A stretch of DNA of 64,000 nucleotides from Pseudomonadota bacterium (lineage in GTDB: Bacteria; Desulfobacterota; Desulfovibrionia; Desulfovibrionales; Desulfovibrionaceae). Shown one piece after another: positions 18,908-26,504 of the stretch (positions within the stretch are counted from its first letter, which is position 1; every line of letters begins with the position of its first letter). Made by a program: the position numbers and the translations under genes. The notes under the pieces were generated by a model that saw only the letters and a program-made list of their open reading frames with translations, was not told the origin of the DNA and made no database searches. The DNA lies in the NCBI GenBank assembly GCA_018816865.1, contig JAHIUW010000038.1, forward strand, positions 62,001 to 126,000, written 5' to 3'.

Positions 18908-18952
18908 TTGGGGGCGAGGGGGACTTTTTAAATAAATCCCCCTCGCCCCCAA
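18908..18952. terminator. Strong 16-bp stem-loop after mazG (G-rich/C-rich intergenic repeat type)
   Basis: TTGGGGGCGAGGGGGA (18908-18923) pairs perfectly with TCCCCCTCGCCCCCAA (18937-18952) around an AT-rich 13-nt loop, starting 10 bp past the mazG stop. It lacks a following U-tract on the plus strand but is followed by AAACCCCCACTCCC and CAAAAACTTTTCCA, an intergenic motif I have seen often in Desulfovibrio genomes. It probably ends or stabilises the cvpA-mazG mRNA. Confidence 0.6.
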
Positions 18953-19081
18953 ACCCCCACTCCCTTCAAAAACTTTTCCACCGCCCGTGACCTGCTTCGC
19001 CGCTCATGGGCGGAGTTGTGTGGTAATCTCTTTGCCTGGGTGCAGTGTCGTTTTTGTCAGTTGGAAAGGAATCAAACGTAT

Positions 19082-19117
19082 CGCGCCCGGTTCGGGCGTG
19101 AGCACGAACCGGGCGCG
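19082..19117. repeat. 13-bp inverted repeat in mazG-cmk gap
   Basis: CGCGCCCGGTTCG (19082-19094) pairs with CGAACCGGGCGCG (19105-19117) over a 10-nt loop. It is the first of three consecutive hairpins in this convergent gap. No U-tract follows on either strand. It may be part of a composite terminator. Confidence 0.5.
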
Positions 19118-19125
19118 GTAGAAAG

Positions 19126-19156
19126 GATTCTCAAGGGGATTATCCCCTTGAGCGGG
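19126..19156 (-). repeat. Short REP-like palindrome, copy 1
   Basis: The palindrome TCAAGGGGA-tta-TCCCCTTGA (19131-19151) with flanks GGATTC on one side and GCGG on the other. Its reverse complement closely matches the element at 21001-21031, so the two are inverted copies flanking hisC-cmk. Confidence 0.6.
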
Positions 19157-19160
19157 GTGC

Positions 19161-19195
19161 GCGAGGGGTGGAACCCCTCGCTTTTCTATTTCTTG
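19161..19195 (+). terminator. Rho-independent terminator between convergent mazG and cmk
   Basis: GCGAGGGGT (19161-19169) and ACCCCTCGC (19173-19181) form a tight stem, followed on the plus strand by TTTTCTATTTCTTG. It would stop plus-strand transcription from cvpA-mazG. The U-tract overlaps the cmk stop codon on the other strand. Confidence 0.7.
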
Positions 19196-19848
19196 ATCAC
19201 GGCCATGATGGCCTGGAACACCCCCTCGATATCCAGCGGTCCGGTGTCGATGATGTGGGCGTCCTCGGCGGGTTTCAGTGGGGCGATGGCACGGTTGCGG
19301 TCCTGATGGTCGCGGGCCCTGATCTGCTCGGTGATCTCGCTGAGGTCCGCAGGCTTGCCCATCTCATGGAGCTGGTCCACGCGCCGCCGGGCGCGGATCT
19401 CGGGGGCGGCGTCCAGGAAGATCTTGGCGCTGGCCCGGGGGAAGACCACGGTGCCCATGTCGCGGCCCTCGGCCACCAGGGAGGTCACAGCCCCCACGGC
19501 CTGCTGCTGTTCCTTCAGGAAGCTGCGCACCCGCGGCAGTGTGCCCACGGTGCTGGCCATCATGCCCACCTCCTCGCTGCGGATCTCGTCGCCGATGACG
19601 CGGCCGTGCACGGACAGGGTGCTGACGCTGCCCGAACCGGACAGGCTGAAGTGGATGTCTGCCAGTCGGGCGTCCAGTTCATTCTCGGGGAGTTGGTCCG
19701 CGCCGTGGCCCAGGATCAGGGCCGTGGCCCGGAACATGGCCCCGGTGTCCAGATAGGCCACGCCCAGCGCGTCGGCCACGCGCTTGGCCAGGGTGGTCTT
19801 GCCCACGCCCGCCGGGCCGTCGATGGTCACGATGATCGCAGTGCTCAT
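19186..19848 (-). CDS. cmk: Cytidylate kinase
   Basis: A 220-residue enzyme that phosphorylates CMP and dCMP with ATP. The P-loop is GPAGVGKTT, followed by the CMP-binding YLDTGAMFRA and the conserved GRDMGTVVFPRA and R-rich lid (ARDHQDRNRAIAPLKPAEDA), ending with the family IDTGPLDIEGV. The start at 19848 overlaps the hisC stop as ATGA. The frame extending upstream inside hisC is not coding. Co-transcription of hisC and cmk suggests a housekeeping operon. Confidence 0.96.
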   Translation of the reverse strand: MSTAIIVTIDGPAGVGKTTLAKRVADALGVAYLDTGAMFRATALILGHGADQLPENELDARLADIHFSLSGSGSVSTLSVHGRVIGDEIRSEEVGMMASTVGTLPRVRSFLKEQQQAVGAVTSLVAEGRDMGTVVFPRASAKIFLDAAPEIRARRRVDQLHEMGKPADLSEITEQIRARDHQDRNRAIAPLKPAEDAHIIDTGPLDIEGVFQAIMAVIKK

Positions 19849-20960
19849 GATCCCAAAATCTCCAGCATGGCGTCCAGCAGGGCGCGGTTCTCCGAGGCGT
19901 CGCCCACGGACACGCGCAGCGAGTCGGGCAGGTTGTAGCTGGTCAGCGGACGGATGATGATCCCGCGTTCCAGCAGTGCCTGGAACAGGCCCTGGGCGTC
20001 CAGGGTGGCCTTGGCGGGCAGATCGAAGAGCAGAAAGTTGGCCATGGACGGGTACACGGTGCAACCCAGGGCGGTCAGCCCCCGGGTCAGCTGTTCGCGG
20101 CCCTGGGCCACGGCCTGCAGGGTGGCCTCGATGAAGGCCGTGTCAGTGAGTGCGGCGATGCCCGCCATCTCGGCCATGATATTCACGGAGAAGGGCAGCT
20201 TCACGCGCAGGCAGTAGTCGGCCAGCCATTCGGGCAGGATGCCGTAGCCCAGGCGCAGGCCCGCCAGCCCGTACATCTTGGAGAAGGTGCGCAGGATGGC
20301 GATGTTCTCGAACTCATCCAGGCGTGGCAGCAGGGAGTAATTTCCCAGGGGCCGGGCAAAATCCATGTAGGCCTCGTCGATGACCAGCAGGCACTGCGGG
20401 GGCAGGGCGCGGGCCAGGGCCTCCAACTCGGCTGCGCTCGGGGTGAAGCCCGAGGGGTTGTCCGGCGTGGTCACAAAGCACAGGGCCGTGTGCTCGTCGG
20501 CCAGGGCCAGCAGGGTGTCCCAGGGGCAGGAAAAGTCCGGGTTCAGCGGGGCCTGCCTCAGCTCCACGCCGCAGAGCTTGGCCTGGAGCTTGTACATCGA
20601 GAAGCACGGGTCAAAGGCGATGATGTTGTCCTGGCCGGGGCGGGCCTTGATGCGCACGAGCAGGTCGATGATCTCGTCGGAGCCGTTGCCGGCAACGATG
20701 CGCGACACGGGCAGGCCGTGGTGCTCGGCGATGGCCGCGTGCAGGCGGGGGGTACCCGCCTGGGCGTAGCGGAAAGCCATCCCGGCATTCTGCTTCAGGA
20801 CGTGCTGGACCACGGGCGAGGTGCCCAGCGGGTTCTCGTTGCTGGCCAGCTTGATGACCTTGGCGAGGCCGTAGCGCGCCTGGATCTCTTCGATGGCCAT
20901 CCCGGAGTGGTATTTTTCGAAGTCCGGGATCTCGGGCCGGACCGTGCGGATGTCGCTCAT
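19845..20960 (-). CDS. hisC: Histidinol-phosphate aminotransferase
   Basis: A 371-residue PLP fold-type I aminotransferase, the standard HisC length; it converts imidazole-acetol phosphate to histidinol phosphate with glutamate. Diagnostic blocks: KLASNENPLGTSP near the N-terminus, GNGSDEIIDLL, TPDNPSGF, the Asp/Tyr pair in VIDEAYMDF, the PLP lysine in RTFSKMYGLAGLRLGYG and the Arg in DSLRVSVG. The ATG is preceded by AAGGAGATGAA. Members of this family can also act on aromatic keto acids, so a role in Phe/Tyr transamination is possible, since no dedicated tyrB-like gene is in the aromatic operon. Confidence 0.94.
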   Translation of the reverse strand: MSDIRTVRPEIPDFEKYHSGMAIEEIQARYGLAKVIKLASNENPLGTSPVVQHVLKQNAGMAFRYAQAGTPRLHAAIAEHHGLPVSRIVAGNGSDEIIDLLVRIKARPGQDNIIAFDPCFSMYKLQAKLCGVELRQAPLNPDFSCPWDTLLALADEHTALCFVTTPDNPSGFTPSAAELEALARALPPQCLLVIDEAYMDFARPLGNYSLLPRLDEFENIAILRTFSKMYGLAGLRLGYGILPEWLADYCLRVKLPFSVNIMAEMAGIAALTDTAFIEATLQAVAQGREQLTRGLTALGCTVYPSMANFLLFDLPAKATLDAQGLFQALLERGIIIRPLTSYNLPDSLRVSVGDASENRALLDAMLEILGS

Positions 20961-21000
20961 TTCATCTCCTTGATATTCATGATGCCGGGATTTGGCCTCC

Positions 21001-21031
21001 GGCGGCTCAAGGGGCTAACCCCCTTGAGAAT
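21001..21031 (+). repeat. Short REP-like palindrome, copy 2
   Basis: GGCGGCTCAAGGGGCTAACC then CCCTTGAGAATCCC: the arms TCAAGGGG (21007-21014) and CCCCTTGA (21020-21027) form a hairpin upstream of hisC. It is the inverted match of the copy at 19126-19156. Confidence 0.6.
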
Positions 21032-21104
21032 CCCTGTCTGGAATAAATAGGCCTCGGTCCGGGCTGCGCCCTCCCGCGGCTTCAGGGGTGAACCACTACT
21101 CTTG

Positions 21105-21938
21105 TTATTTTTCCCGGATGATGCCGTACACGCGGGTGGCCAGCCAGTCCAACACCAGGGCCGGGTTGACCGGCGTGGGGAGGGACAGGGTGTCCTGGGC
21201 GTGGGCCAGGGCCAGATCGATCCTTTTCAGGGCTGCGGGCCGGATCTTGGCAAAGCCCGTGCTCATGTCCGTGTTGCTCGCCCCGGTCAGGGTGCGCACG
21301 ATCTCGTGCTGGCAGGCCAGGACCAGGCCCATGGCGATGTCCTTGTCCACCGCGCCCTTGGTGCTGGTGCGCTTGAACCAGCCCTTGCCCGTGCGCCAGA
21401 AGGTCATCAGCGCGGTCTGCCATTCGCGGGTGTCCACGGAGATGTGCGGCTCGTCGGGCCAGGCCAGGGTCAGCACCCAGCTGCGCGAGACCAGGGTCGG
21501 CAGCAGCCATTCGCGTTGCGGGGTCAGGAGCAGGAAGACCGTGCCCCGGCTGGGCTCCTCCAGGGACTTCAGGAGGGCGTTGGCGGCCTGCTGGGTCAGT
21601 TCCTGGGCCTCGTTGAAGAGCACCACGCGCCAGCCGTCACCGCGCGGCGGCTGGCCGAACAGGGGTTTCAGCTCCCGCACCTCGTCGATCTTGATCTTGG
21701 CCTCGCGGCCGTCCAGGATCTTCAGGTCCGTCAGCACCCTGTCCTGGACCTGGATGCAGACCGGGCACTGGCCGCAGGCCGAACCGGCGTGCTTGCAGTT
21801 CAGGCGCGCCGCCCAGTACAGGGCCATGGCCTCGCGCTCGTCCACGGTACCGCCCTCGAGCAGCAGCACCTGCGGCGGGTCTTCCGCCAGGCGGTCCATC
21901 AGTTCCTGGATGCGTTTCTGGTTGTCCGGGGTGTTCAT
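21105..21938 (-). CDS. holB: DNA polymerase III delta' (clamp-loader) subunit
   Basis: A 277-residue AAA+ clamp-loader subunit, somewhat shorter than E. coli HolB (334). The four-Cys zinc module CKHAGSACGQCPVC is present near residue 48, and IKIDEVRELKPLF, NEAQELTQQAANALLKSLEEP and the sensor/SRC-like TLVSRSW blocks are typical of DnaX/HolB. The P-loop position reads LLLEGGTVDERE, so nucleotide binding is lost, as expected for delta'. It is separated from pncC by a divergent, GC-rich 275-bp gap. Confidence 0.92.
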   Translation of the reverse strand: MNTPDNQKRIQELMDRLAEDPPQVLLLEGGTVDEREAMALYWAARLNCKHAGSACGQCPVCIQVQDRVLTDLKILDGREAKIKIDEVRELKPLFGQPPRGDGWRVVLFNEAQELTQQAANALLKSLEEPSRGTVFLLLTPQREWLLPTLVSRSWVLTLAWPDEPHISVDTREWQTALMTFWRTGKGWFKRTSTKGAVDKDIAMGLVLACQHEIVRTLTGASNTDMSTGFAKIRPAALKRIDLALAHAQDTLSLPTPVNPALVLDWLATRVYGIIREK

Positions 21939-22213
21939 ATCGGTCCTTGGTCCAGGGGCGGTAAAGATGGAGGAAAAGCTCCCTCTGCGCGACCCTGATC
22001 CGTGCCCCTCCCTCTATTTGTGGGCCAGGGTGGGGCGGTGTGTTTACATGGGGCCTGGCTCCCGTGGTGTTTTCGCCCTTGGGCACAGGCCGCCCCATCC
22101 AGGCGTCCGAAGGGCGGCAACTCCCCCGGGTCAGGTGCGGGCAAGTCCCCGCTTCAGGGCATCTACCGCAACAGGGGCTTGTCTGGCAAACCTTGGGTTG
22201 CTAGATTGGGGCC
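21939..22213. other. GC-rich divergent gap with long-range complementarity, content unknown
   Basis: 275 bp between divergent holB and pncC. It contains GTGGGGCGG pairing with CCGCCCCAT, an enclosed GGCCTG...CAGGCC, and a separate GCGGG-caagt-CCCGC hairpin. The stems sit about 40-60 nt apart, which could reflect a structured RNA of 150-180 nt, but I cannot match it to 6S, SRP, tmRNA, RNase P or a cobalamin riboswitch. Promoters for both genes must also be here. Confidence 0.3.
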
Positions 22214-22702
22214 ATGAACGATGCATTATTGTCGACGCAGATCATGGAGTTGGGGCGGGCGCTCTCGGCCCGGGGGCTGTGGCTGTGCACGGCGGAATCC
22301 TGCACCGGCGGGCTGATTTCCAGTGCCCTGACCGACGTCTCCGGCAGTTCGGAGTGGTTTCGGGGGGCGGTGGTGGCCTATGCCAACGAGGTCAAGGAAT
22401 CCCTGCTCCAGGTCCCGCGCGAGACCTTGGAGGGGCATGGGGCGGTGAGCGAGCCGGTAGTGCTGGCCATGGCCGCAGGGGTCTGCGTCACCCTGGGCGC
22501 GTCCTGTTCGGTGGCGGTGTCGGGCATCGCCGGGCCCACAGGCGGCAGCCCGGACAAGCCCGTGGGCACGGTCTGGCTGGCCTGGTGCGTGGATGGGATT
22601 GTGGATGCCGAGCTGAAGAGCTTCGGCGGCTCGCGTGCCGAGGTCAAGGCGCAGACCGTGCGCGCGGCGGTGAAGGGATTGCTGGAGCGGCTGGGAGGAT
22701 AG
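22214..22702 (+). CDS. pncC: Nicotinamide-nucleotide amidohydrolase (stand-alone CinA C-terminal domain)
   Basis: A 162-residue enzyme that deamidates nicotinamide mononucleotide in the pyridine nucleotide salvage cycle. The catalytic serine motif is TAESCTGGLIS, followed by GAVVAYANEVKESLL and SGIAGPTGGSPDKPVGTVW, all diagnostic of the CinA_C/PncC domain. The COG1058 domain of full CinA is absent, as in E. coli PncC (YgaD). No clear ribosome site precedes the ATG. The thpR-like gene starts 3 bp after its stop. Confidence 0.93.
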   Translation: MNDALLSTQIMELGRALSARGLWLCTAESCTGGLISSALTDVSGSSEWFRGAVVAYANEVKESLLQVPRETLEGHGAVSEPVVLAMAAGVCVTLGASCSVAVSGIAGPTGGSPDKPVGTVWLAWCVDGIVDAELKSFGGSRAEVKAQTVRAAVKGLLERLGG

Positions 22703-22705
22703 ACC

Positions 22706-23299
22706 GTGGCGATGCTCAGGCTATTTACAGGGCTGGCCCTGCCTCAGGGCTATCAGGACGGATTGGCCCAGCTGCGCCGGACCTGGCAGCCGCAGTTGGG
22801 ACCCCTGCTGAAATTGGTCCGTGACGGCAACTGGCATGTGACTCTGAAATATTTGGGAAGCGTGGCGGAGCAGGATCTGGACGGGGTGAAGCAGGCCCTG
22901 GCCGGGGTGAGATTCGAGCCGTTCACGGCGCAGGCCGGAGGCTGCGGCACGTTTCCGCCCCGGGGCTGGCCCCGGGTGCTGTGGGTGGGCATGGAGCGTG
23001 GGGCACAAGAGATGGCGGCCCTGGCCGCGTCGGTGGATCGGGCCTTGGAGCCGTTGGGCTATGCGCCGCAGGACAGACCCTTTCATGCGCATCTGACCCT
23101 GGCGCGCATCAACCCCCCTGGGCGGACCAAGTCGGCCGAGCATACGCAAGGGGACTCGTGGCCCGAGGTGATTGCCCGGATCGCGACCCGTCAGTGGGAG
23201 GCCTTCGAGGTGCAGGGTTTTACGCTCTGGAGAAGCGTCCTCGGTCCCGGTGGGCCGAGGTACACGTCGCTTGTCGATTATGGGGCCACGTCCCTGTGA
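22706..23299 (+). CDS. thpR: RNA 2',3'-cyclic phosphodiesterase (2H family, ThpR/LigT)
   Basis: A 197-residue 2H phosphoesterase. Both His motifs are present: HVTLKYLG (about residue 49) and HLTLARI (about residue 131), with LFTGLALP at the start of the fold. It hydrolyses RNA 2',3'-cyclic phosphates and can ligate tRNA halves in vitro. The start is taken as GTG at 22706, 5 bp after GGGAGGAT; an ATG two codons later is the alternative. Immediately follows pncC in the same operon. Confidence 0.9.
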   Translation: MAMLRLFTGLALPQGYQDGLAQLRRTWQPQLGPLLKLVRDGNWHVTLKYLGSVAEQDLDGVKQALAGVRFEPFTAQAGGCGTFPPRGWPRVLWVGMERGAQEMAALAASVDRALEPLGYAPQDRPFHAHLTLARINPPGRTKSAEHTQGDSWPEVIARIATRQWEAFEVQGFTLWRSVLGPGGPRYTSLVDYGATSL

Positions 23300-23376
23300 T
23301 CCCCGCATCGACAGTGCCGGACCGTGCCGGACCGTGCCTGGTGCAGATTCCTCCGCGGCCGGTCCGGGGTTGCGGG

Positions 23377-23868
23377 TTATGCGATGTAGTCGCCCCGATT
23401 GAACTTGATGCGCTCGGTCACAGCCAGGATCTCTACTTCCTCGACCATGGCGTCCAACTCGGGGTTCTTGCCCGAGAGACCGGCCATCTTGTTCCTCAGA
23501 TCAGACACCCCATTTTCGATGCTCTGCAGCATCCCGTTGGCTTGGCGCAGGTTTGGGCCTTCGGTGGTGGTGCCCACTTGGGCGGCATAATCTTCCCAAT
23601 TGCTTACAAGGTTCTCCAGACTTTCCATGACATTCTGCCCCGATTGGGTTTCGCCGGTCCCTGCCGCTGCCTGGGCCGCAAGGAGCTGGTTGGAGAGCAT
23701 GCCCGCACCGAGGGGGGGAAGGGATGTGGTCTGCGCCTTGGCGCTTTCCGCAGTCTTTCCCACTTCTGTGGCGAGAAGGTCTCCAAACCCCTTGTCGGTC
23801 TCCTGAGCCTGCTTGGTCTTGGCCTGATCCTGCTCAAGGGCCCTCAATTGGTCAGGATGGATCTTCAT
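23377..23868 (-). CDS. Conserved hypothetical protein, helical, possibly flagellum- or secretion-related
   Basis: A 163-residue protein starting MKIHPDQLRALEQDQAKTKQ with a strong ribosome site (AGGAGTTGAAGT). The N-terminal half is Gln/Ala/Thr-rich and disordered-looking; the C-terminal half has amphipathic helices (MESLENLVSNWEDYAAQVG and GVSDLRNKMAGLSGKN), ending with ILAVTERIKFNRGDYIA. No signal peptide or transmembrane segment. The composition resembles small flagellar/hook-length accessory proteins of Desulfovibrio, but I cannot name it and no flagellar gene is adjacent. Confidence 0.7.
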   Translation of the reverse strand: MKIHPDQLRALEQDQAKTKQAQETDKGFGDLLATEVGKTAESAKAQTTSLPPLGAGMLSNQLLAAQAAAGTGETQSGQNVMESLENLVSNWEDYAAQVGTTTEGPNLRQANGMLQSIENGVSDLRNKMAGLSGKNPELDAMVEEVEILAVTERIKFNRGDYIA

Positions 23869-24186
23869 ACTTCAACTCCTATCCTGCTAGGTTTCCCTGA
23901 GAGGATGCAAAAGCCCTGCCAATTGTCTGGAGAATGTAACATACTGAAATAGCAAAGCATGATTGGGAAGCCCTCGGAATTTTCTGCCTGCGGCCCTGGG
24001 GGCGTGGGGCGGGGTCGTGCACTTGTGCAAACTCAACATACTTGAGAAAAAATCCCTTGTCTAATGACCTGGGCGGAGCTACATTCTAAGCTATAACATA
24101 CCCAGTTTTTATGGGAATCAGTAGTAAATAGGCAGAGATCAAGGTCCGTCGGCAGGGCGGGAACCACTTAGGACAGAGGAGGATTC
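23869..24186. promoter_or_regulatory. Divergent intergenic region with a candidate promoter for the universal stress gene
   Basis: 318 bp. On the plus strand TTGTCT and TACATT are 17 bp apart near 24057-24085, a modest sigma-70 match about 100 bp upstream of the usp ATG. A perfect small dyad TGCAC-tt-GTGCA lies near 24019. The middle of the gap (23980-24015) is G-rich. No RNA gene recognised. Confidence 0.35.
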
Positions 24187-24627
24187 ATGGCAACTATCAA
24201 GAAGATTTTATGCGCGGTGGATTTTTCCGGTTCGAGTGCCCAGGTGGCGGGTTACGCCACCGAGTTGGGCAAGAGCCTGGATGCCGAGGTCGTCGTGCTC
24301 TACGTGGCCCCGTCGCTCAATCAGTATGTCGGGTTTCATGTTCCACCGTCGAGCATCGAAAATTTCGTGGGTGGCATCGTGGATGGAGCCGAGCAGACCA
24401 TGGAGCAGTTTATCCAGGACAACTTTGAGGGAGTGCAGGCCTCGGGCCGTGTGGTCACGGGGTACGCGGCCGAGGAGATCCTCGGGGTGGCCAAGGAGAT
24501 CGGGGCTGACATGATCGTCATGGGCACCCACGGCCGCAGGGGCATCGACCGCATCCTGTTCGGCTCCGTGGCCGAGAAGGTGGTCAAGAGCGCGGAAAAG
24601 CCCGTGATGACCATTCGCCCAGCCTAA
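24187..24627 (+). CDS. Universal stress protein, UspA family, ATP-binding type
   Basis: A 146-residue UspA-fold protein. KKILCAVDFSGSSAQVAGYA opens the fold, and GTHGRRGIDRILFGSVAEKV carries the G-2x-G-9x-G-S ATP-binding motif, so this is the ATP-binding class. Usp proteins bind nucleotides and help cells survive starvation and oxidative stress. Strong ribosome site GAGGAGGATTC. It is monocistronic, with a terminator 70 bp downstream. Confidence 0.93.
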   Translation: MATIKKILCAVDFSGSSAQVAGYATELGKSLDAEVVVLYVAPSLNQYVGFHVPPSSIENFVGGIVDGAEQTMEQFIQDNFEGVQASGRVVTGYAAEEILGVAKEIGADMIVMGTHGRRGIDRILFGSVAEKVVKSAEKPVMTIRPA

Positions 24628-24695
24628 GGCGGACGCTGCCTTTTATCCGGGGCTGGGTCCCCGGTGCGGGCCTGAGAGTTTGATATCGAGCGGCG

Positions 24696-24730
24696 CAGGC
24701 TGCCGGGTTTTCCGGTGGCCTGTTTTTTTA
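24696..24730 (+). terminator. Rho-independent terminator of the usp gene
   Basis: CAGGCTGCCGG (24696-24706) and CCGGTGGCCTG (24712-24722) pair with a small internal mismatch, followed by TTTTTTTA (24723-24730). Confidence 0.8.
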
Positions 24731-24749
24731 TGGGCAGAGGTGCCTCGAA

Positions 24750-26060
24750 CTAGCTGGTGCAGAGGCATCTGTGCTGGACGGAGTGGGCTCTGCCCGAGCC
24801 TTGGACCGGGGCCGGGGCCGGGGCGTAGCTCGATTGCCCGCGCAGGCCGATGTCCATGCACAGGATGAAGTCGTGCCCTTTCCTGTCCTGGAAAGGGGCC
24901 GAGATGGTGATGCACAGATTGCCGCTGGCCAGGGACAGATACGGATCGGTTGTGTAGCGCGCCAAGCCGGCCTGGATGGGCAGATAATATTCCTTCAGGG
25001 AATGGTCCGTGCCCTTGGGGGCGGGTTGATAGATGAACCGCCGCTGCTCGGGAATGACCTCGGGGTTGCACAGGGTGCTGCTTACCTGGCGGCCTTGGGG
25101 GTTGAGCACGTACAGACACTCGATGTCCGTGTGGCTGTCCAAGGTCTGGGCCAGCAGAGCGTCGAAGCCCCGGGGGATGCCGCCGCACAGGGGCTTCAGG
25201 ACCTGCTCCAGGGCCTTGTCATAGGTCGCGTGAATGACCTTGCGGCGGCTGATGGTCTCGATGGCGCGCTGGCGGAATTTTTTGGCGCAGCTGTCGATGC
25301 GTCGTGGTGTCGCTGGCAGGCGCACCGCCATCTGCTTGGGCTTGGCGAAGTAGAAGCCCTGGAAGATGTCCACCCCCAACTGCATCAGTTGTAGTACCTC
25401 CTCCTCTCGTTCCACGCCCTCGGCCACGATCATGGCCCCCAGGCTGCGGCCCAGCCGCGTCAGGGCCCGAACGATCTCGAACTTGTGGTATTCCATATGG
25501 ATGTCCTTGATCAGCCCGCGGTCGATCTTGATCACGTCGGGCTTGATCTGCGGGATGCGGTCCAGGTTGGAGTGTCCGGCCCCGATGTCGTCCAGGGCAA
25601 TCAGGAATCCCATGGCCCGGTGGCGGTCGATGAAGGCCTTGAGCACCTCCACATCCTGGATGCTGGATTCGATGATCTCGATGATCACGTTTTGGGGTTT
25701 GATGCCGGCGTCGCGCGCGGAGTTGGCGAATCTTCCGGAGCCCAAGGTGTTTTTGTCCACCAGTGACATGTCCAGGTTCACGGTGAGCAGCAGGTCGCGC
25801 CGCTCGGCGTACAAGGGCGCGAAGCGGCGCATGGCGGCCTCGCGGCACAGGCGGTCCAGTTGAAGCTGCTCGGCGGGTGTGCTGGGCAGGTGGAAGAGTA
25901 CGCTCGGAGGCAGGGTCAGGCCCCTGTCGGGCAAATAGCCCCGGGACAAGGCCTCGACAGCGATGATCCGCCGGTTCTTGATGGAGACCAGGGGCTGGTA
26001 CAGGGTCAGGATATTTTCGGGACGGGCGACGGAGGCGAAGCTGAGTTCGAGGGAGGACAT
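24750..26060 (-). CDS. EAL-domain cyclic-di-GMP phosphodiesterase with C-terminal Cache/PAS-like domain
   Basis: Predicted 436 residues. The EAL domain (about 18-255) keeps the catalytic set: E36 in VEALSRG, Asn in VNLDMSL, Glu in IIEIIES, the Asp pair in LDDIGAGHSN, Lys in VIKIDRGLI and Glu in AEGVER. It should therefore cleave c-di-GMP. The C-terminal part (about 285-415) with SLKEYYLPIQAGLARYTTDP and a PYLSLASGNLCITISAPF strand resembles a Cache/YkuI-C sensor. No transmembrane helix, so it is a cytosolic sensor-effector. It is the last gene on the minus strand before the convergent usp terminator, and it follows glnK by 70 bp, possibly in a separate transcript. Confidence 0.9.
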   Translation of the reverse strand: MSSLELSFASVARPENILTLYQPLVSIKNRRIIAVEALSRGYLPDRGLTLPPSVLFHLPSTPAEQLQLDRLCREAAMRRFAPLYAERRDLLLTVNLDMSLVDKNTLGSGRFANSARDAGIKPQNVIIEIIESSIQDVEVLKAFIDRHRAMGFLIALDDIGAGHSNLDRIPQIKPDVIKIDRGLIKDIHMEYHKFEIVRALTRLGRSLGAMIVAEGVEREEEVLQLMQLGVDIFQGFYFAKPKQMAVRLPATPRRIDSCAKKFRQRAIETISRRKVIHATYDKALEQVLKPLCGGIPRGFDALLAQTLDSHTDIECLYVLNPQGRQVSSTLCNPEVIPEQRRFIYQPAPKGTDHSLKEYYLPIQAGLARYTTDPYLSLASGNLCITISAPFQDRKGHDFILCMDIGLRGQSSYAPAPAPVQGSGRAHSVQHRCLCTS

Positions 26061-26129
26061 GGTGGTGGACCTTTCCCGTAGAGGGTCCGGACCGACAGGT
26101 AGGATTGCCGGTCCGGACCAAGCCGGGAG

Positions 26130-26489
26130 TTACGGAGCGGTGCGTGTAGCTGCTACGGCGTCGATACCGGTTTCACCGGTGCGAATCCGCATTGACCGGG
26201 CGATGTCGAGGACGAATACCACGCCGTCGCCTTCCTTGCCGGTCTGGGCACCACTCTGGATGGCTTCGAGAGCGGGTTCCAGGAAGTCGTCGTTGATGCC
26301 GACTTCGAGTCTGATTTTCTTCAAGAGGTTCACTTCCATGACCACGCCGCGGTAGGTCTCGGTAAAGCCCTTCTGGCGGCCGGAGCCCAGCACATTGGTC
26401 ACGGTCATGCTGTAGATGCTTTTGGCGAACAGGGCCTTTTTGACCGCGCTGAGGCGTTCGGGCCGGATGTATGCAATGATGAGTTTCAT
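26130..26489 (-). CDS. glnK: P-II nitrogen regulatory protein (GlnK type) lacking Tyr51
   Basis: A 119-residue trimeric signal protein that senses ATP/ADP and 2-oxoglutarate and gates AmtB. MKLIIAYIRPERLSAVKKAL, GRQKGFTETYRG and the C-terminal GDGVVFVLDIARSMRIRTGETG match the family. In the T-loop the sequence is RGVVMEVNLL, so position 51, the tyrosine uridylylated by GlnD in enterobacteria, is Met. Regulation by uridylylation is therefore unlikely, as in archaeal and other GlnD-less systems. Located 15 bp downstream of amtB, the standard amtB-glnK operon in reversed gene order. Confidence 0.94.
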   Translation of the reverse strand: MKLIIAYIRPERLSAVKKALFAKSIYSMTVTNVLGSGRQKGFTETYRGVVMEVNLLKKIRLEVGINDDFLEPALEAIQSGAQTGKEGDGVVFVLDIARSMRIRTGETGIDAVAATRTAP

Positions 26490-26504
26490 GGTGCTCTCCT
26501 GTCC

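Noticed and set aside
21939-22213. 6S RNA or cobalamin riboswitch between holB and pncC
   Set aside because: The structure is suggestive, but none of the known family's conserved blocks (6S central bubble, riboswitch B12 box) could be matched, so it is listed only as an unassigned gap.
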